A DNA stretch of 64,000 nucleotides from Artemia franciscana (GCF_032884065.1 NW_027063379.1:1117869-1181868), one strand, 5' to 3'. Shown: positions 33,341-44,760, counted from the stretch's first letter. Notes: generated from the letters alone by a model not told the origin. Translations and numbers: made by a program.

Positions 33341-33934
33341 ATTACAACCTCTGTCTGGATTGAAAAAAAATAGCACCAACAAAAACGACAACAAAAGTGA
33401 CTGACCAATTTTGCGAGTCCCTCATATCTTTTCCCGACACAACCATATATGAATGGCAAATACAACCTTGTGAATCTTCTATGCTATTTAGCTGATGACT
33501 TCGTGTCCAATGAAGCTAGTCGTTATCGTGAAGTTTTCGATTTCCTGAGCTAAAGTGTCTGAGCTTCCCTTCTCTGCATATAGCTTGGAGATAAACAAGC
33601 GGCCTGATGCATGAATGGTGAATTTCAACGTTTATTAGAACCTCTGTGATCTGGGATATCATTTCTTGTCCTATCAGAGGGCGCACAGCTCGAATCTAGT
33701 CCTTGTGCACGTGAAAGAAGGGTATAATATTCTATTATGCCTGAAATTAAGCAACAGTGCTTTTTGCTTAATTTCAACCAATCTTAATATAACCATAGGT
33801 TTTCTATTTCCAACGGCTATAACTATCTATTTCCGACTATAACTTCTAATAGTGTTTCGTTAATCCAAATCTAGAATGCTCCACTCTTAGGACTTATTTT
33901 TTTATATATATAAATTGAATTATATATAATTGAG
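33341..33934. other. Spacer between GTPBP-like modules
   Basis: No gene is recognised. The right 200 bp (33720-33925, TAATTTCAACCAATCTTAAT through TGTTTCGTTAATCCAA) are repeated at 38390-38580, downstream of exon N. This ties exon N to the same array. Confidence 0.6.
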
Positions 33935-35640
33935 TCACTCTTGGTGTTACAATACCAAAAATACTTAAAATTTTTTTTTTTACTATATCCATTATGGCGG
34001 AACACCAGAAATATCCTCCACTTTTCGTATCAGATGAACAGTATAATCCTTTCAAAATCTGTAGTGAGTGCAGATTTTCTTAATTTTTCTTTAGTTTCAT
34101 GTCTTATGAATAACAAATTCAATAGAATGATCTTTTTAAGGAAAATAGCGTCGGAAATTGGAGCTACAGCATATGTTGAATTTCAAACGTCAGTGGCTGA
34201 AAACAAAAGCTTTGCGAAGGTGATTGTTCGGAAGGTGAGGCACTTTCATTTCTCCTACGATAAAACTTTGCTTCCGGCATTTTTAAAATTAGTTTTAACT
34301 CTCCTTAGGGCCTAGATGAATAAAAATACTGTGTAATAGACCATTCTTTTTCTTCACTTAAATGAACAGTCTTCTCTATTATACTCAACGTAAAAAAAAT
34401 GACAATAGAAGTTTTAACTTCTAGTAATTACCAATTTAATTATTTGAGTTATATACAAACTTGTCTGCAATAAAATAAAAAGAAGGATGTAACAGAGAAA
34501 AAAAGAGAAAAAAAACAGTTCCATTAGTGAAAAGACGAAACCACATGCAAGTTGGGCCTAATACGAAGAAATCAAGAAGTGTAGTACTTACGCTTGTGTG
34601 TTTCTCATTTTTGCAATGGTCTTTCCAGGTATTTCTGTTATCAGGGCCTTGCCCAGAAGTATTTTTATTGGGTATTTTTCTTTTTTGGTTAAGGGCAATC
34701 GAATTAGTTTCAAAAATCCTTGAAAGAAAATTGTTGGTTCTTTTTGGGTTAAGGGCTCGGTTTCTGGTCAGCTCGAGCGATTCCAGGTTCTCGGAAATTA
34801 TTCATTGGTAGCCGTGACGGGTATATTGAACCTTCACAGAGAGAAATTGGGGGTTATTCTCATGTTTTCGGCCTGAAAAAGTGACAATCTTCTTAATTAT
34901 ATCAGAATATAATGTGCATAATGTCCAGTTAGATATACTATTATCTGTTCGCTTTGCAGAATTTCCTTCTTGTACTAGTACGTCTTATTGCTCAATTAAA
35001 TTTTACATTGATTTATGTATGGTTCATGCAGGCCGAGGGTCAATAAGAGCTATAGGGGTGAATTGGGTTTTATATTTTATGGGTTCATTAGGCATTAGTC
35101 TTGGAAAGAGGAGGGTATTAACGGTTTTATTAGGGTACATGGATCCCAATCTGGAAAATTGTACTTTTTGGGTTCTGTGCAATTTGTCCTGGGAGTGTGA
35201 AATTGCAATTATTTCCTATTGGCTGACTTTCGGCTAGCTATCAGTTTTAATGAAAATATTTTTTTTTTTTTTTTTTTTTTTTAGTTAGGCCATTCAGATA
35301 TTTTTTTTTTCAGATATTGGCCATTCAGATTTTTTTTTTTTTTTAGTTAGGCCAGTCAGATTTTTGAGAAAACAAACCAAACCAGCTATTAGTATTAAAT
35401 AAGTGATTGATCCGAAGAGAAAAAAGTTGTAAGTGACTCAGCAAATTTCTAAGTCGAGAACTATGGTATTATCTGAGCACGAATACGAAGAAGCAGATAG
35501 GTCTACTAATATGGAAATTCGTCAAGTGCTTCATGTGAGGAATGACTCCCAATGTTGCTGCTACCAATGTGGCTGCGATCACGAAATACAATATCGCGAA
35601 ATACAAGATTAAAAAATAGGCCATTCAGATATGCGGCTAT
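33935..35640. repeat. GTPBP-like module, copy 2
   Basis: Direct repeat of 31435-33340 with small indels. It starts within the shared GTCACTCTTGGTGTTACAATA region rather than at the left edge, so about 280 bp are missing on the left. Confidence 0.85.
34141..34234 (+). CDS. GTPBP1/2-like GTPase exon M, module copy 2
   Basis: An intact 94 nt exon between TTTTTAAG| and |GTGAGG. It encodes KIASEIGATAYVEFQTSVAE and NKSFAKVIVRK; the VIVRK end is closer to the family VLVRK than in copy 1. Exon P lies 2.06 kb downstream on the same strand in the right phase, so this copy and exon P may be consecutive exons of one gene. Confidence 0.7.
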
Positions 35641-35666
35641 TATTGTTACAACCTCTGTCTGGATTG

Positions 35667-35668
<2 letters not shown>

Positions 35669-35752
<84 letters not shown>
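35669..35752. repeat. (TA)n microsatellite flanked by direct repeats
   Basis: An ~80 bp TA tract. On both sides lies the phrase GGCCATTCAGATATGCGGCT followed by ATTATTGTTACAACCTCTGT (near 35619 and 35759), so the tract sits inside a small tandem duplication. Confidence 0.92.
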
Positions 35753-35754
<2 letters not shown>

Positions 35755-36290
35755 AGTTAGGCCATTCAGATATGCGGCTATTATTGTTACAACCTCTGTC
35801 TTGATTGAAAACAAAAAAAATATAAAGGAATATATCCGTAGTTGAATTAAACAAGGTTCTCGCCATTTAAATTTTTTGCATCTATAGCGCGAGTTTGATG
35901 TCAAAATCAAAGGAGAATCTGCAGTATTCCTTAACCTTTGTATTTTTGACATGTGTGACTATTTTTTCTGGTATTTACAAAGGTAGGCTATTTTGTGGGC
36001 TATTCAATGTTCCTAGTTTTTTCGTTCTGAATCATTTTTAAAGCTCAGAACGCTTGGTTTGCTCATCAATAATTTATGTGGAAGTTATACATAAATGACC
36101 ATTGAGCATTGGATGGTGATCTCGATATTTATGTCAAAAAAATATTCTCACCTTTTGAAACGGTACATATCGGATATTGCATCACTCCCCGGCTTTTGCC
36201 TTGAAATTTCTTCTATTAATACTGGGCTGTGTCTTTTTAACCTTAATGATGATCCTCCAACTTTGTAAAATAATCTTATTTCTTTTAAAG

Positions 36291-36542
36291 GGACCTAAAG
36301 CTGACCAAAATTGCCCAGAAACACGAATCGCTCTTCTGGGAAATAAAGACGCTGGGAAGTCGACATTAATCCATGTGCTGTTAAAAGGAATGTTGGATGA
36401 CGGGCATGGTAGCAGGTGTAAAGACGCCTTAAAAAGACGTGATTCTTGAAAAAAATCACGATGCAAATACCTGTCTTACCAAAAACCCACACGCCCAAAT
36501 ACCTCCTCGATCAACAGTGTAATATTGGGTTTTGATCAAGAA
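36291..36542 (+). pseudogene. GTPBP1/2-like GTPase exon P (P-loop), with an in-frame TGA
   Basis: After TTTCTTTTAAAG| the frame reads GPKADQNCPETRIALLGNKD, AGKSTLIHVLLKGMLDDGHG, then a divergent part and NTSSINSVILGFDQE|GTAAGT. GNKDAGKST is the Walker A (G1) motif, corresponding to the family GNVDAGKST/GNVDSGKST. GMLDDGHG corresponds to GELDNGRG, and the TSS...ILGFD end matches the family exon end. The segment is 84 codons where the family has about 72. The extra dozen residues include a TGA at 36447-36449 inside a small inverted repeat (CGTGATT...AATCACG). Both splice phases are 0. The stop suggests a pseudogene unless the extra part is removed by splicing at AGCAG|GTGTAA. Confidence 0.75.
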
Positions 36543-37100
36543 GTAAGTTTTCTAAAAAAAAATTTAAAAGTGTGGTCTTTAAAGGTAGAAAACTGTAAAT
36601 ACTTGCGAAAAGTAAGAAGTGAAATAATCCACATTTCTTAAAATTAGAATTTTTAGTTTTGATCCAGAAGTTAGCTCTCCTGCAAAAAAAAAACGAATTG
36701 TAAAGCTGCGTATTGGTACTAATTGTAAACACTTACCCTTGGTCTGCAAAGAAAAGAAAAGTTTTATTGCTGTTAAGCTCACATAACATTATCAAGTCGC
36801 CCGACTTTTACTGGCAAATCATTCAAAGCTGAAAGAGCATGGTTGAAATAAATCAGGATAATGTTTTGCTCCTATTCTTTCAGGACTAAATCCGTTTTTT
36901 ATATCTCTCTTCCCTTTTTTCGTAAATAAATTTGCTGAACCGGAAAGCAATATCAGCTTCTCGCATCAGAAATGATGCGAAATTTGTGAAGCAAATGAAT
37001 GTAGCAAAGTTCAAATTTTAATTGAGTATGTAAAGACTAAAGCTACCGTTTCAAATATGACAGTAAATTTTCTATTTTAACTATTTCCTTTTTTAATTCT
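36543..37100. other. Intronic/spacer DNA after exon P
   Basis: No gene. A diverged ~126 bp tandem copy is visible: TTTTGATCAAGAAGTAAG at 36531 and TTTTGATCCAGAAGTTAG at 36657, each followed by an A-rich run and a GTAAA-ACTTgc-like block. Confidence 0.5.
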
Positions 37101-37136
37101 TCTTAACCTAATTTCCAACCAACTAGCTCTGATTCT

Positions 37137-37694
37137 CTTAAAGTCAGTAAGATTAAACTCTTGGGAGTTATTATAACCAGTGATTTAAAATAGGAAGCAA
37201 ACACAACTAGTCTAGTAAAATGGGTAGTGCTGGCCTGCGGATGCTCAAGCTTATGTCGAAACATAGAGTCCCTCCAGATCAACTCCTCCGAGTATTTTCG
37301 TATTTTATTCGCCCAATTGTGGAATATACAGCTCTTGTACGGTATTTTGGATTGACGGCTGAGCAAGGGGCCAGGCACGAAAGAGTTCAGAAAAGATGCT
37401 CTAATGATAGTTTCGAAGTAGGCAGAAATGTTGTATGAAGAGCTGCTGATAAAGTTTAAAATACAAACTCTAGAAAAAAGAAGAGAGAAACTCTGCATGG
37501 ATTTCGGAAGAAAATCTTTGATCCACCCAATCCACAAAACCCTTTTCCCCCCTCAATCCACAACAAAACGACTCCCGTGCAGGGTTGCAGTGCCTGTTGA
37601 CAAACTTCAGCCGGTACGCTGTGCCCACCAGCGGCTAACAAAGATTTTTATACCTAGTTTTTTAAAAATGTATAAAGAAAATCAGAAGGATTGA
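37137..37694 (+). pseudogene. C-terminal end of a LINE reverse transcriptase
   Basis: Fragments in two frames read SKIKLLGVIITSDLK, RMLKLMSKHRVPPDQLLRVF, FIRPIVEYTALVRYFGLTAE, HERVQKRC, TLEKRREKLCMDFGRKSL and PSFLKMYKENQKD. The order LGVxI..L, SYFIRPxxEYAxxVW...Q...ERVQKRA and L..RRE.L...F is the standard post-RT domain of many LINE families. It is 5' truncated, with frameshifts near 37215 and 37430 and a TATC-rich tail near 37770-37795. Confidence 0.78.
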
Positions 37695-37799
37695 TAAGTA
37701 TTTTTTTTGCGTCGCTTATTAATGTGACTGTACCAAAGACATTTGGCAGTACCATGAAAACTTTGGTGAAAATAAAATCTTATCTATCTGTCTACTATC

Positions 37800-38160
37800 T
37801 CTCCCCGGAATCAAGAGCAGATATAGAAGTTTCTGCTCCTGAAAAAATATCATATTTTTTTGTTATTTTTCTTCTTCTTATTTTTGTTGTTGTTTTATTT
37901 TTCTATGGGAGGTGGCAATTTGGATTTGTTTTTTAGTAAAGTATTAGTTTTTATGATTCTACAAGTATTAGGAAGTATCACGGGCCATTATTTGAGCTAG
38001 TTTTGTAATATATCTTGCTGAATCGATGAAACTATAATTTTTGTTCGTTGAAATTTTTAAATTCGCTGATCATTTTCCTTTTTTTATATCTGAAAACTGG
38101 ACTTGAATAGATTTCGCAGGGTGGAACTTCACTAGGTTTTTCTTTTCATTTTTATATGAA
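37800..38160. other. Spacer with no recognised gene
   Basis: Pyrimidine-rich and AT-rich DNA; an open frame to 37936 continues from LINE tail sequence and is not supported. Nothing is called. Confidence 0.45.
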
Positions 38161-38164
38161 ATGA

Positions 38165-38274
38165 CGTACATCGGAAAACAATGATGTAGCAATTTACTAC
38201 ATTGGAGTCGATGATAGTGGACATAAAGTAGGGGTATGTGAAGAGGAAAAGACGAAAAGCTTGGATGCGCTACG
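38165..38274 (+). pseudogene. GTPBP1/2-like GTPase exon N (N-terminal)
   Basis: The frame reads DVAIYYIGVDDSGHKVGVCE and EEKTKSLDAL and ends CTACG|GTATGG in phase 2. It matches the GTPBP N-terminal block (VYxIGVxDxGxxVGLxEEEMxxSLxTL). Joining its last two bases to the first base of exon M gives Arg, followed directly by KIASEIGA, as the family requires. No good 3' splice site precedes it and a TGA lies in frame at 38162, so the 5' border is unresolved. It sits downstream of exon P on the same strand, so it must belong to another copy or to a rearranged locus. Confidence 0.62.
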
Positions 38275-38773
38275 GTATGGAATAAAAATTTGGGATATTA
38301 TATGATAAATAACATTGGGTCATGAAACTTCTTATTGGTCCAATAACAGAAGTTAGTTGTTACAAGTACACTTTACTGAATACTGAATGTTTTTGGCTTA
38401 ATTTCAACCAATCTTAATATAACCATAGATTTTCTATTTCCAACGGCTATAACTATCTATTTCCGACTACAACTTCTAAAAGTGTTTCGTTAATCCAAGC
38501 TGAAAATATAGAATGCTCCACTCTAAGGACTTATTTTTTATTTTTCGTTTTTTTTTATATAAATTGAGTCATATCTATTCGTCTGTAAGCTTATTTCTTC
38601 TCATTTTGCCACAACATTTTTCATCCTCAAGAGGAGTAATTCATTAATGAATCGTTCAGTTGTTGGCTAATCCTGTAGAAAAGGATTAATGAGTTTTAAG
38701 ATTTCAAATATACCATAATTGTCGACAGTCCGTGAAACTAATAGTGAGTCAAAACTAAGCATAATTATTTTAA

Positions 38774-38878
38774 GTGATGGCATTTGAAGTGGTTTGGTTA
38801 AGTTCAAAGTGATGGCATTTGAAGTTGTTTGGTTAAGTTCAAAGTGATGGCATTTGAAGTTGTTTGGTTAAGTTCAAA
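38774..38878. repeat. 35 bp minisatellite, three copies
   Basis: GTGATGGCATTTGAAGT followed by TGTTTGGTTAAGTTCAAA (first copy GGTTTGG...) repeats at 38774, 38809 and 38844 with one substitution. A fourth start (GTGATGG) at 38879 is cut off. Confidence 0.93.
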
Positions 38879-39056
38879 GTGATGGTGACAATTACATTTT
38901 ATGTTGTGAAAAGTTGAAAAGCGAATATCTAACAGTTTCTTATACATTAGCAGTCGATATAGCAGGTCCAAGCATCTGGCACAGAATCGGTAAAAACATT
39001 CGAATTTTTTTTTTATTTATTGAAATACTTGGAAGCCTGTAAAATGTAAAAATTTT

Positions 39057-39452
39057 ACAGAATGAAAAATTTATGTTCTAAACTGATTTTCGATATTATC
39101 TTCAGACGTTCATTCATTGGTTTGCTATTTGGATTTAAATAATGTTCATAATTCATCTGTGACTTTTTGACGCTATCTAAAAAATAAATACATTTACTTT
39201 GATGGGAATATGGAACAGCTTTTCTTCTGGGTATAATTTAAAGATTTTTGAAGTTTTTTTTAATGTTTTCTTTAATATTAGATAAGGGTGTTACTTGTGA
39301 GGTTAAATTGATGCTATTTTTCTTGTGAATACTTAATGAACTCTTGGTGTTACAATACCAAAAATACTTAAATTTTTTTTTACTATATCCATTATGCTGG
39401 AACACCCGAAATATCCTCCACTTTTCGTATCAGATGATAAGTATAATCCTCA
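39057..39452. repeat. GTPBP-like module, copy 3 (left part only)
   Basis: It matches 31435-31825 from ACAGAATGAAAAATTTATGT to CAGATGATAAGTATAATCCT. The match ends exactly where retrotransposon sequence starts, about 95 bp short of where exon M would begin. Exon N lies 0.8 kb upstream, so the natural N-then-M order would have been restored here. Confidence 0.8.
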
Positions 39453-40500
39453 AAAGAAACCAGATTATAAGACCAAGCATAAGTCCATATTCTGCGCCCG
39501 TTATATTTGTGCCAAAGAAAAATATTTATCTTAGGTTAATAGTAGATTATATAGCCCTGAATAAGCAGGTAGTCAGTGACAAATTTCCCCACCTAGAATA
39601 GATGAAATTCTAGATTCCATATCAAATAAAAATAAAATATTTACTTCCCTAGATTTGACACAAGGCTATCATCAAGTAAAAATAGCAGAGGGGGATGTAT
39701 ACAAAACCGCGTTTTCTATAACAGAATGAGGCTCTTATGAATATTTAAGGGTACCTTTTGGACTAAAAACTAGTTCAAGTGCACTATGTAGACCCTTACA
39801 CTTCTTGGACGATGTGATCTGCATGGACAAAGATCCCAAAGACCATTTAGTAACCTTAGCTAAAGTATTTGAGAAATTTAGAGAAGGTAATTTAAAATGT
39901 AGACCAAAAAAAGTAAATCTTCTTCAAACAAAACAAAAATTTTTAGGAGTAGTTGTAACATAAGCACAAATTTCTCCAGACCCTGAAAAAATAAAATCTG
40001 TTAAAAATATAACCCCCCCCCCCCAAACTATTAAGCAATTACGAGGAATTTTAGGATTAATGAGTTATTTTTAGAAAATTCATAAGCAATTACTCACAGG
40101 TAGCGAAACCACTAACTGACCTCACTGACCTTACTAGAGGCAACCAACAAAAAATTATTTGGTCTAGGAAAGCTCAAGAATCCTTAGATCACTTAAAAAA
40201 GGCTCTTATTTCAGAGCCTGTATTAGCATTACCAGTTTTCCAATCAGGACAATTCGTTGTTTCAACGGATGCCTCAACAAAGGGAATTTGGGTGATTCTC
40301 TCCCAAATAATAAATGGAGAAGAAAAAGTTATTGCGTACACTTTTCGTACCTAAACCCCCGGAAAAAGTAATTACTCTGATACACAACTTGAATTATTAT
40401 CAATTATACATCATCTCGATAAGTTTAGGCATTATTCAGTAGGAAGAAAATTGAAACTACGTTCCGGCCATAAAAGCCTATGATATTTACAGACCTTCAA
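39453..40500 (+). pseudogene. Ty3/gypsy LTR retrotransposon RT-RNase H fragment
   Basis: The sequence begins abruptly inside RT with IRPSISPYSAPVIFVPKKN and RLIVDYIALN. SLDLTQGYHQVKI (motif A, with its Asp) follows, then a short deletion before FLDDVICMDKDPKDHL (motif C, LDD kept), LQTKQKFLGVVVT and a run of Cs. It continues with FISNYSQVAKPLTDL, VVSTDASTKGI (RNase H), DTQLELLSIIHHLDKFRHY and LRSGHKSL. Many frameshifts and stops break it. No LTR, primer-binding site, protease or integrase is attached, so this is a fragment. Confidence 0.85.
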
Positions 40501-41035
40501 GAACAGCCCGAATTCATTAAATAACATAAAATAATAACATAAAAATTAAATAATAATGTATATAATTATTTATTTCAATTACATTTACTTAGTCTAAAAA
40601 TTGCTTTGTATTAAATAAAAAATTGGCTTAAAGTATCGATTTTCTTTAAATGAGTCATTATAAATCCTTCTATGAGGTTCTCATAGCCCGATAGGTCTGT
40701 TGAAAAACAAGAGACATACCAGTGTAGCCAGTTAGACCAGTGTACCAGTCTAAGGTTTTCGACCATGCTGATTCTAATGATGCACTTTTCATTTCGAATG
40801 ATGCCATTTTTGAGGGGTTTTAGGCTTTTTTCTGAAATCCCTATAAAAAAAAACTTTTACCCATTAGTGCCGAGTCCATGGCAAAGCCAGTTCATTAGGG
40901 AGTAGGATTGTGGAACGCTCTTTGTCAGTCTACTATGAAAATCTATATCTCAGGGTTTTTATGAAAGTGTTCTCAATTGGAAACAATGGGCAAAATCGAG
41001 TATGGGTTGATAGGGGCTAAAACATAGTTTTGCTT
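40501..41035. other. AT-rich spacer between gypsy and piggyBac relics
   Basis: No gene is recognised. A short run GACATACCAGTGTAGCCAG / GACCAGTGTACCAGTC near 40710-40752 is a local near-repeat. Confidence 0.5.
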
Positions 41036-41039
41036 ATAA

Positions 41040-42570
41040 GTGAGATTCAAACCATTTCGAAATACTGAGGGAGCTGTTGCCGCATTAGAAGAGATGTCTG
41101 GTGACAATGGGGACCCTGCCGATATGATTACAATCCCTTCTGAGGTGGCTGGAGTGATTCACAAAGAGGAGGTAAACGATGAAACTTCAGAAGCTGATGT
41201 ATTCCAGAGTTTTCCACGTGATGTTGCCGGCACGATAGAGATTCATGTAGTGCTTGCTGTTCCTGAGCCCGTTAGTGATGATATGCCCATCATTAGCCCA
41301 ACACTCAAGAGAAAAGCTTAGACTACTCCTTAAAGTCAAGCCAATCTAGCCCCACGATGGAAAAAAACAACTTGTACATTGCCAATCCTTTGCTGGCACC
41401 ATAAAAGAGTTCTTGATAAATTTTTTATTTGATGTCCGAGTATGAGATCTTCTGTCATTTCTTCAATGACGATATTCTTGATTTGATTGTCAAAGAGACT
41501 ATCAGATATACGTCACTTAAAAAGGTGACTTGGCTTCACTTTAAGCCTTTGAAGACCTAAATACTTTCTTGGCGATTATACTGCTGTCTGAGTATAATAA
41601 GCTTCCAAGTGAACGCTTATTCTGGTCCAAGTCAGATGACAAGAGTGTCGGTATAGTAGGCAAAGCCATTAGTAGAAACACTTTCACTAAGATAAAGCAG
41701 TATCTGCACCTCGCGAACAATGAAAGTCTTGGCCTTGGCGATAAAATGGCTAAAGTGCAACCACTCTTAGAGATTGTAAACTCGAAGTTGAAACAGTTTG
41801 AGACCTTCTGCATAAACTCTCCACAGACGAGCAAATAATACCATTCTACGGGCATCATAGCTACAAAACGTTTATCAAGGGTGAGCCAATTCGTTCTTGC
41901 TACAAGGCCTGGGTATTAGCTTGATCTCATGGATATTCTTTCAACATCGATCTCTATCAAGGGAAAGCAGCAGCCACCCTCTTGGCCACTCAGTACAATA
42001 GTTGTAACAAAATTGCTATCAACTTTTGAAGACCCATCTAGCATTAAGTTTATTTTGACAACTTATTTACAGGCTATGACTTGCTTATTCATTTTCAACC
42101 CCTTGGTTTAAGGGCGATTGGAACAGTCCGTGAAAATCGCCTAAGAGTGTGTCTTTGAAATACTCTAAGGCTCTGAAAAAGAAGGAGCGGTGGTTCTTTG
42201 ATTTCAGATCTCTAAGAACTATTTTAGCGGCCTAATGGACTGACAGCAAAGCTGTATGCGTTGCAACCAACTTTAATACTATTGAGCCCAATTTTCATGC
42301 CAAACCGTTGTCAAGGAGTGCTTGTAAAGATATATTTATCCAACAGCCAGCCATTGTCAAGAGCTATAACTAAAGTATGGGCGGTTTTGACCTCCTAGAC
42401 AACACCTTTCTTGCTATAGATCCATTATGAGAAGCAAGAAATGGTATTGGACGATTGGTCACATTCTTCTGGGCATCTTTGGTGTAGCAGCTTGGAAATT
42501 CTACTGTAGGAATAATATACGTTAATATGGGCTACGGTTTGCCTTTTATTAGGTTGCAGCTGAAGCTGCA
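41040..42570 (+). pseudogene. piggyBac-family transposase relic
   Basis: An acidic N-terminal segment (41040-41321, GDNGDPADMITIPSEVAG) precedes the core: AIILLSEYNKLPSERLFWSK, ISRNTFTKIKQYLHLAN, DKMAKVQPLLEIVNSK, TDEQIIPFYGHHSYK, GEPIRSCYKAWVLA, FDNLFTGYDLLIHF, GTVRENRL and KKWYWTIGHILLGIFGVAAW. This is the DDE_Tnp_1_7 pattern. The first catalytic Asp is in the TDEQ block (usual VDEQM.P) and the second in FDNxFT. Several frameshifts and stops separate the blocks. Clear terminal inverted repeats and TTAA flanks were not identified. Confidence 0.85.
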
Positions 42571-42809
42571 ACCATGATACCGTTGCAATCATGAACCAGG
42601 GAAACAACTTTTTAAAAGATGTTAGTCTTATCTATATATATAAAAATAAGTTGTCTGTGGATGTGTCTATCAGGTGACGTCATGTTTGTGTGTTGACTGA
42701 CGTCATGAAGTTAGTTGCCGTCATTTTTGTTATGACGGTGACGTCATTAAAGATATTTAAGACATGCGTTCACGTAGAAATCTATTAATGTTTAACTTTA
42801 AAATGACGG

Positions 42810-43679
42810 ATGAACTTACAATGGCAACAGCCGAGGAAGATGTTCAAAGAGTCTATTCCAAAAAACTTGCTGCTGATAGAGAAAGTAAAAAAAAAGCGTG
42901 TCGAGGAATCAAAAGAACAGCAAGGAAACAGGCTTGAGGCTGATAGAGAAAGAAAGAACAGAAAGCGTGTCGAGGAACTACCAGAGCAACGCGAAACCAG
43001 ACTTGCTGCTACAAGAGAAAGTGAAAAAAGAAGGCGTGCCGAGGAACTACCAGAGCACCATGAAACCAGACTTGCTGCTAAAAGAGAAAGTGAAAAAAGA
43101 AGGCGTGCCGAGGAATCACAAGAACAGCAAGAAATCAGGCTTGCTGCTGATAGAGAAAGTAAGAAAAGAAAGCGTGCCGAGGAATCAGAGCAACCTGAAA
43201 GTTATCGCCTGGCATTCAGGTACAGCCCAGTCGATGATTATTGCTTGAGTAGATGTGTTCAAATCGGGACTATGTCTAAAATTTGTCCCTATTGCAAGGC
43301 CTTGAAATTCAATGGTGAAACAATGGGAATGTGTTGCGCCTCAGGAAAAGTCAAACTTCCTCTATTGGGTGCACCACCAGATCCATTGAAGACTTTCCTT
43401 ACTGGAACTACGTCAGAATCTAAGCGTTTTTTGTCACAAATCAGAAAATATAACTCATGTTTCCAAATGACGTCATTTGGACTCCAAATCGAAAATCCAG
43501 ATCAATTTATGTCTACTTTCAAAGTAAAAGGGCAAATTTATCATAGAGCAGGGTCCCTTCTACCATTCTCAGGCGAGAATCATAAATTTTTACAATATTA
43601 CTTCATCAGTGATAAAGATTCTGATTTGAATGCACGTTGCGAAAGTTTCCCAATTGCAACATCTTTTCCACGAAAATAA
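42810..43679 (+). pseudogene. Helitron A N-terminal zinc-finger region with charged repeats
   Basis: The first 140 residues are four to five ~26-residue repeats of Glu/Arg/Lys (ERRRAEELPE...TRLAA.RESEK), a likely coiled coil or basic helix. After these come CPYCKALKFNGETMGMCCAS, PPDPLKTFLTG, YNSCFQMTSFG and YHRAGSLLPF, the usual Helitron N-terminal Cys block. The frame ends at 43679 after RCESFPIA; a -1 type shift leads into the next frame, which overlaps by 50 bp. The repeats differ slightly and show recent expansion. Confidence 0.82.
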
Positions 43680-44760
43680 TAATTTAGTGCGTCTGTTCAA
43701 AACAGCCATCGATTTGATGCCTACTAATACGCATAAAATTGTTATTTCCGCTGACAAAACGCCTCCTGGCCAACATGTGCGTAGATACAATGCTCCAACT
43801 ATCGACGAAGTGGCAATCGTTATGGTCGGTGATCAGTTTTTACCTCGAGTTACTATTCTTCATAAGCAAAACGCTCAGTTGTTAAGAATTGCTGAAACTC
43901 ATCGATGCTACGATGCCCTACAATATCCTATCATTTTTTGGGATGGAGCCGACGGCTATCACTTTAATATTAAATTGATGAATCCAGCCACTAACAAAGA
44001 AATGAATAAGAAATGCAGTGCAATGCATTATTATTCCTATAGACTAATGATTCGGCAGGATGAAGAAAATTATATTTTAAAATGCCGTGAATTGTTTCAC
44101 CAAGTCGCCGTTGATATGTATGTTAAAATTGAATCAGAACGTTTGCTATATATCCGCCTGAATCAGACCAAGCTCCGCTTTGAACAATACATTCATTTGC
44201 GAGATGCAGTTATAAATGACGGTAATACCACAAACGTTGGAAGATTAACAATTTTACTTTCGTCATATGCTGGCAGTCCCCGTCATATGCATGAATATGC
44301 TCAAGAAGCTATTGCGTATGTTCGTCTCTATGGTCGTCCAGGTTTATTTGTTACATTTACATGTAATCAATCTTGGGACAAGACACTGCAGCTTTTACTT
44401 CAAGGACAATCGGTGGTTTATAGACATGACATTACGGCCCGTTTCTTCCGGCAAAAGTTGAAATCACTGATAAACTACATAGTAAAACTTGAAGTGTTTG
44501 GATCTTTTCGCTTTGCAAAAATGATTCTTTTGCAAAAAAAAATTCTGTATACTGAAGTGCCTTCGTATTACACGTGGAATACTAAAAATAAAGTATTTGA
44601 ACGTCGAAAACAGGGTAAGTCAGTCGACGGCCAACCTACCATCTTCAAAGATACCACGATAGGAAGACTCTACACCGTTCACCCCAATCAACATGAATGC
44701 TTCTTTCTACGCCTACTTTTGGTGAATGTAAACGGTCCAACAAAGTTACAGTACGAGTGA
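43630..44760 (+). pseudogene. Helitron A Rep region with the catalytic core deleted
   Basis: The frame covers TAIDLMPTNTHKIVISADK, GQHVRRYNAPTIDEVAIVM, LQYPIIFWDGADGYHFNI, AMHYYSYRLMIR and GRPGLFVTFTCNQSWDKTLQ (Rep motif 1 with FxTFTCNxxW). After LINYIVKLEVFG the sequence jumps to FAKMILLQKKILYTEVPSYY and TIGRLYTVHPNQHECFFLRL. About 200 residues are missing at the jump, which in relatives contain EWQKRGLPHxHxL (the HUH motif) and the Tyr pair. A second deletion after LLVNVNGPT removes the linker to the helicase and ends in a stop at 44760. Confidence 0.85.

Noticed and set aside
36182..36498. Minus-strand frames opposite the P-loop exon
   Set aside because: They are shadows of the plus-strand exon with the GNKDAGKST motif and proper splice borders.
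37103..37537. Minus-strand 144-codon frame over the LINE C-terminus
   Set aside because: The plus strand carries the ordered LINE blocks (IRPIVEY, ERVQKRC, RREKL). The minus frame has no motif.
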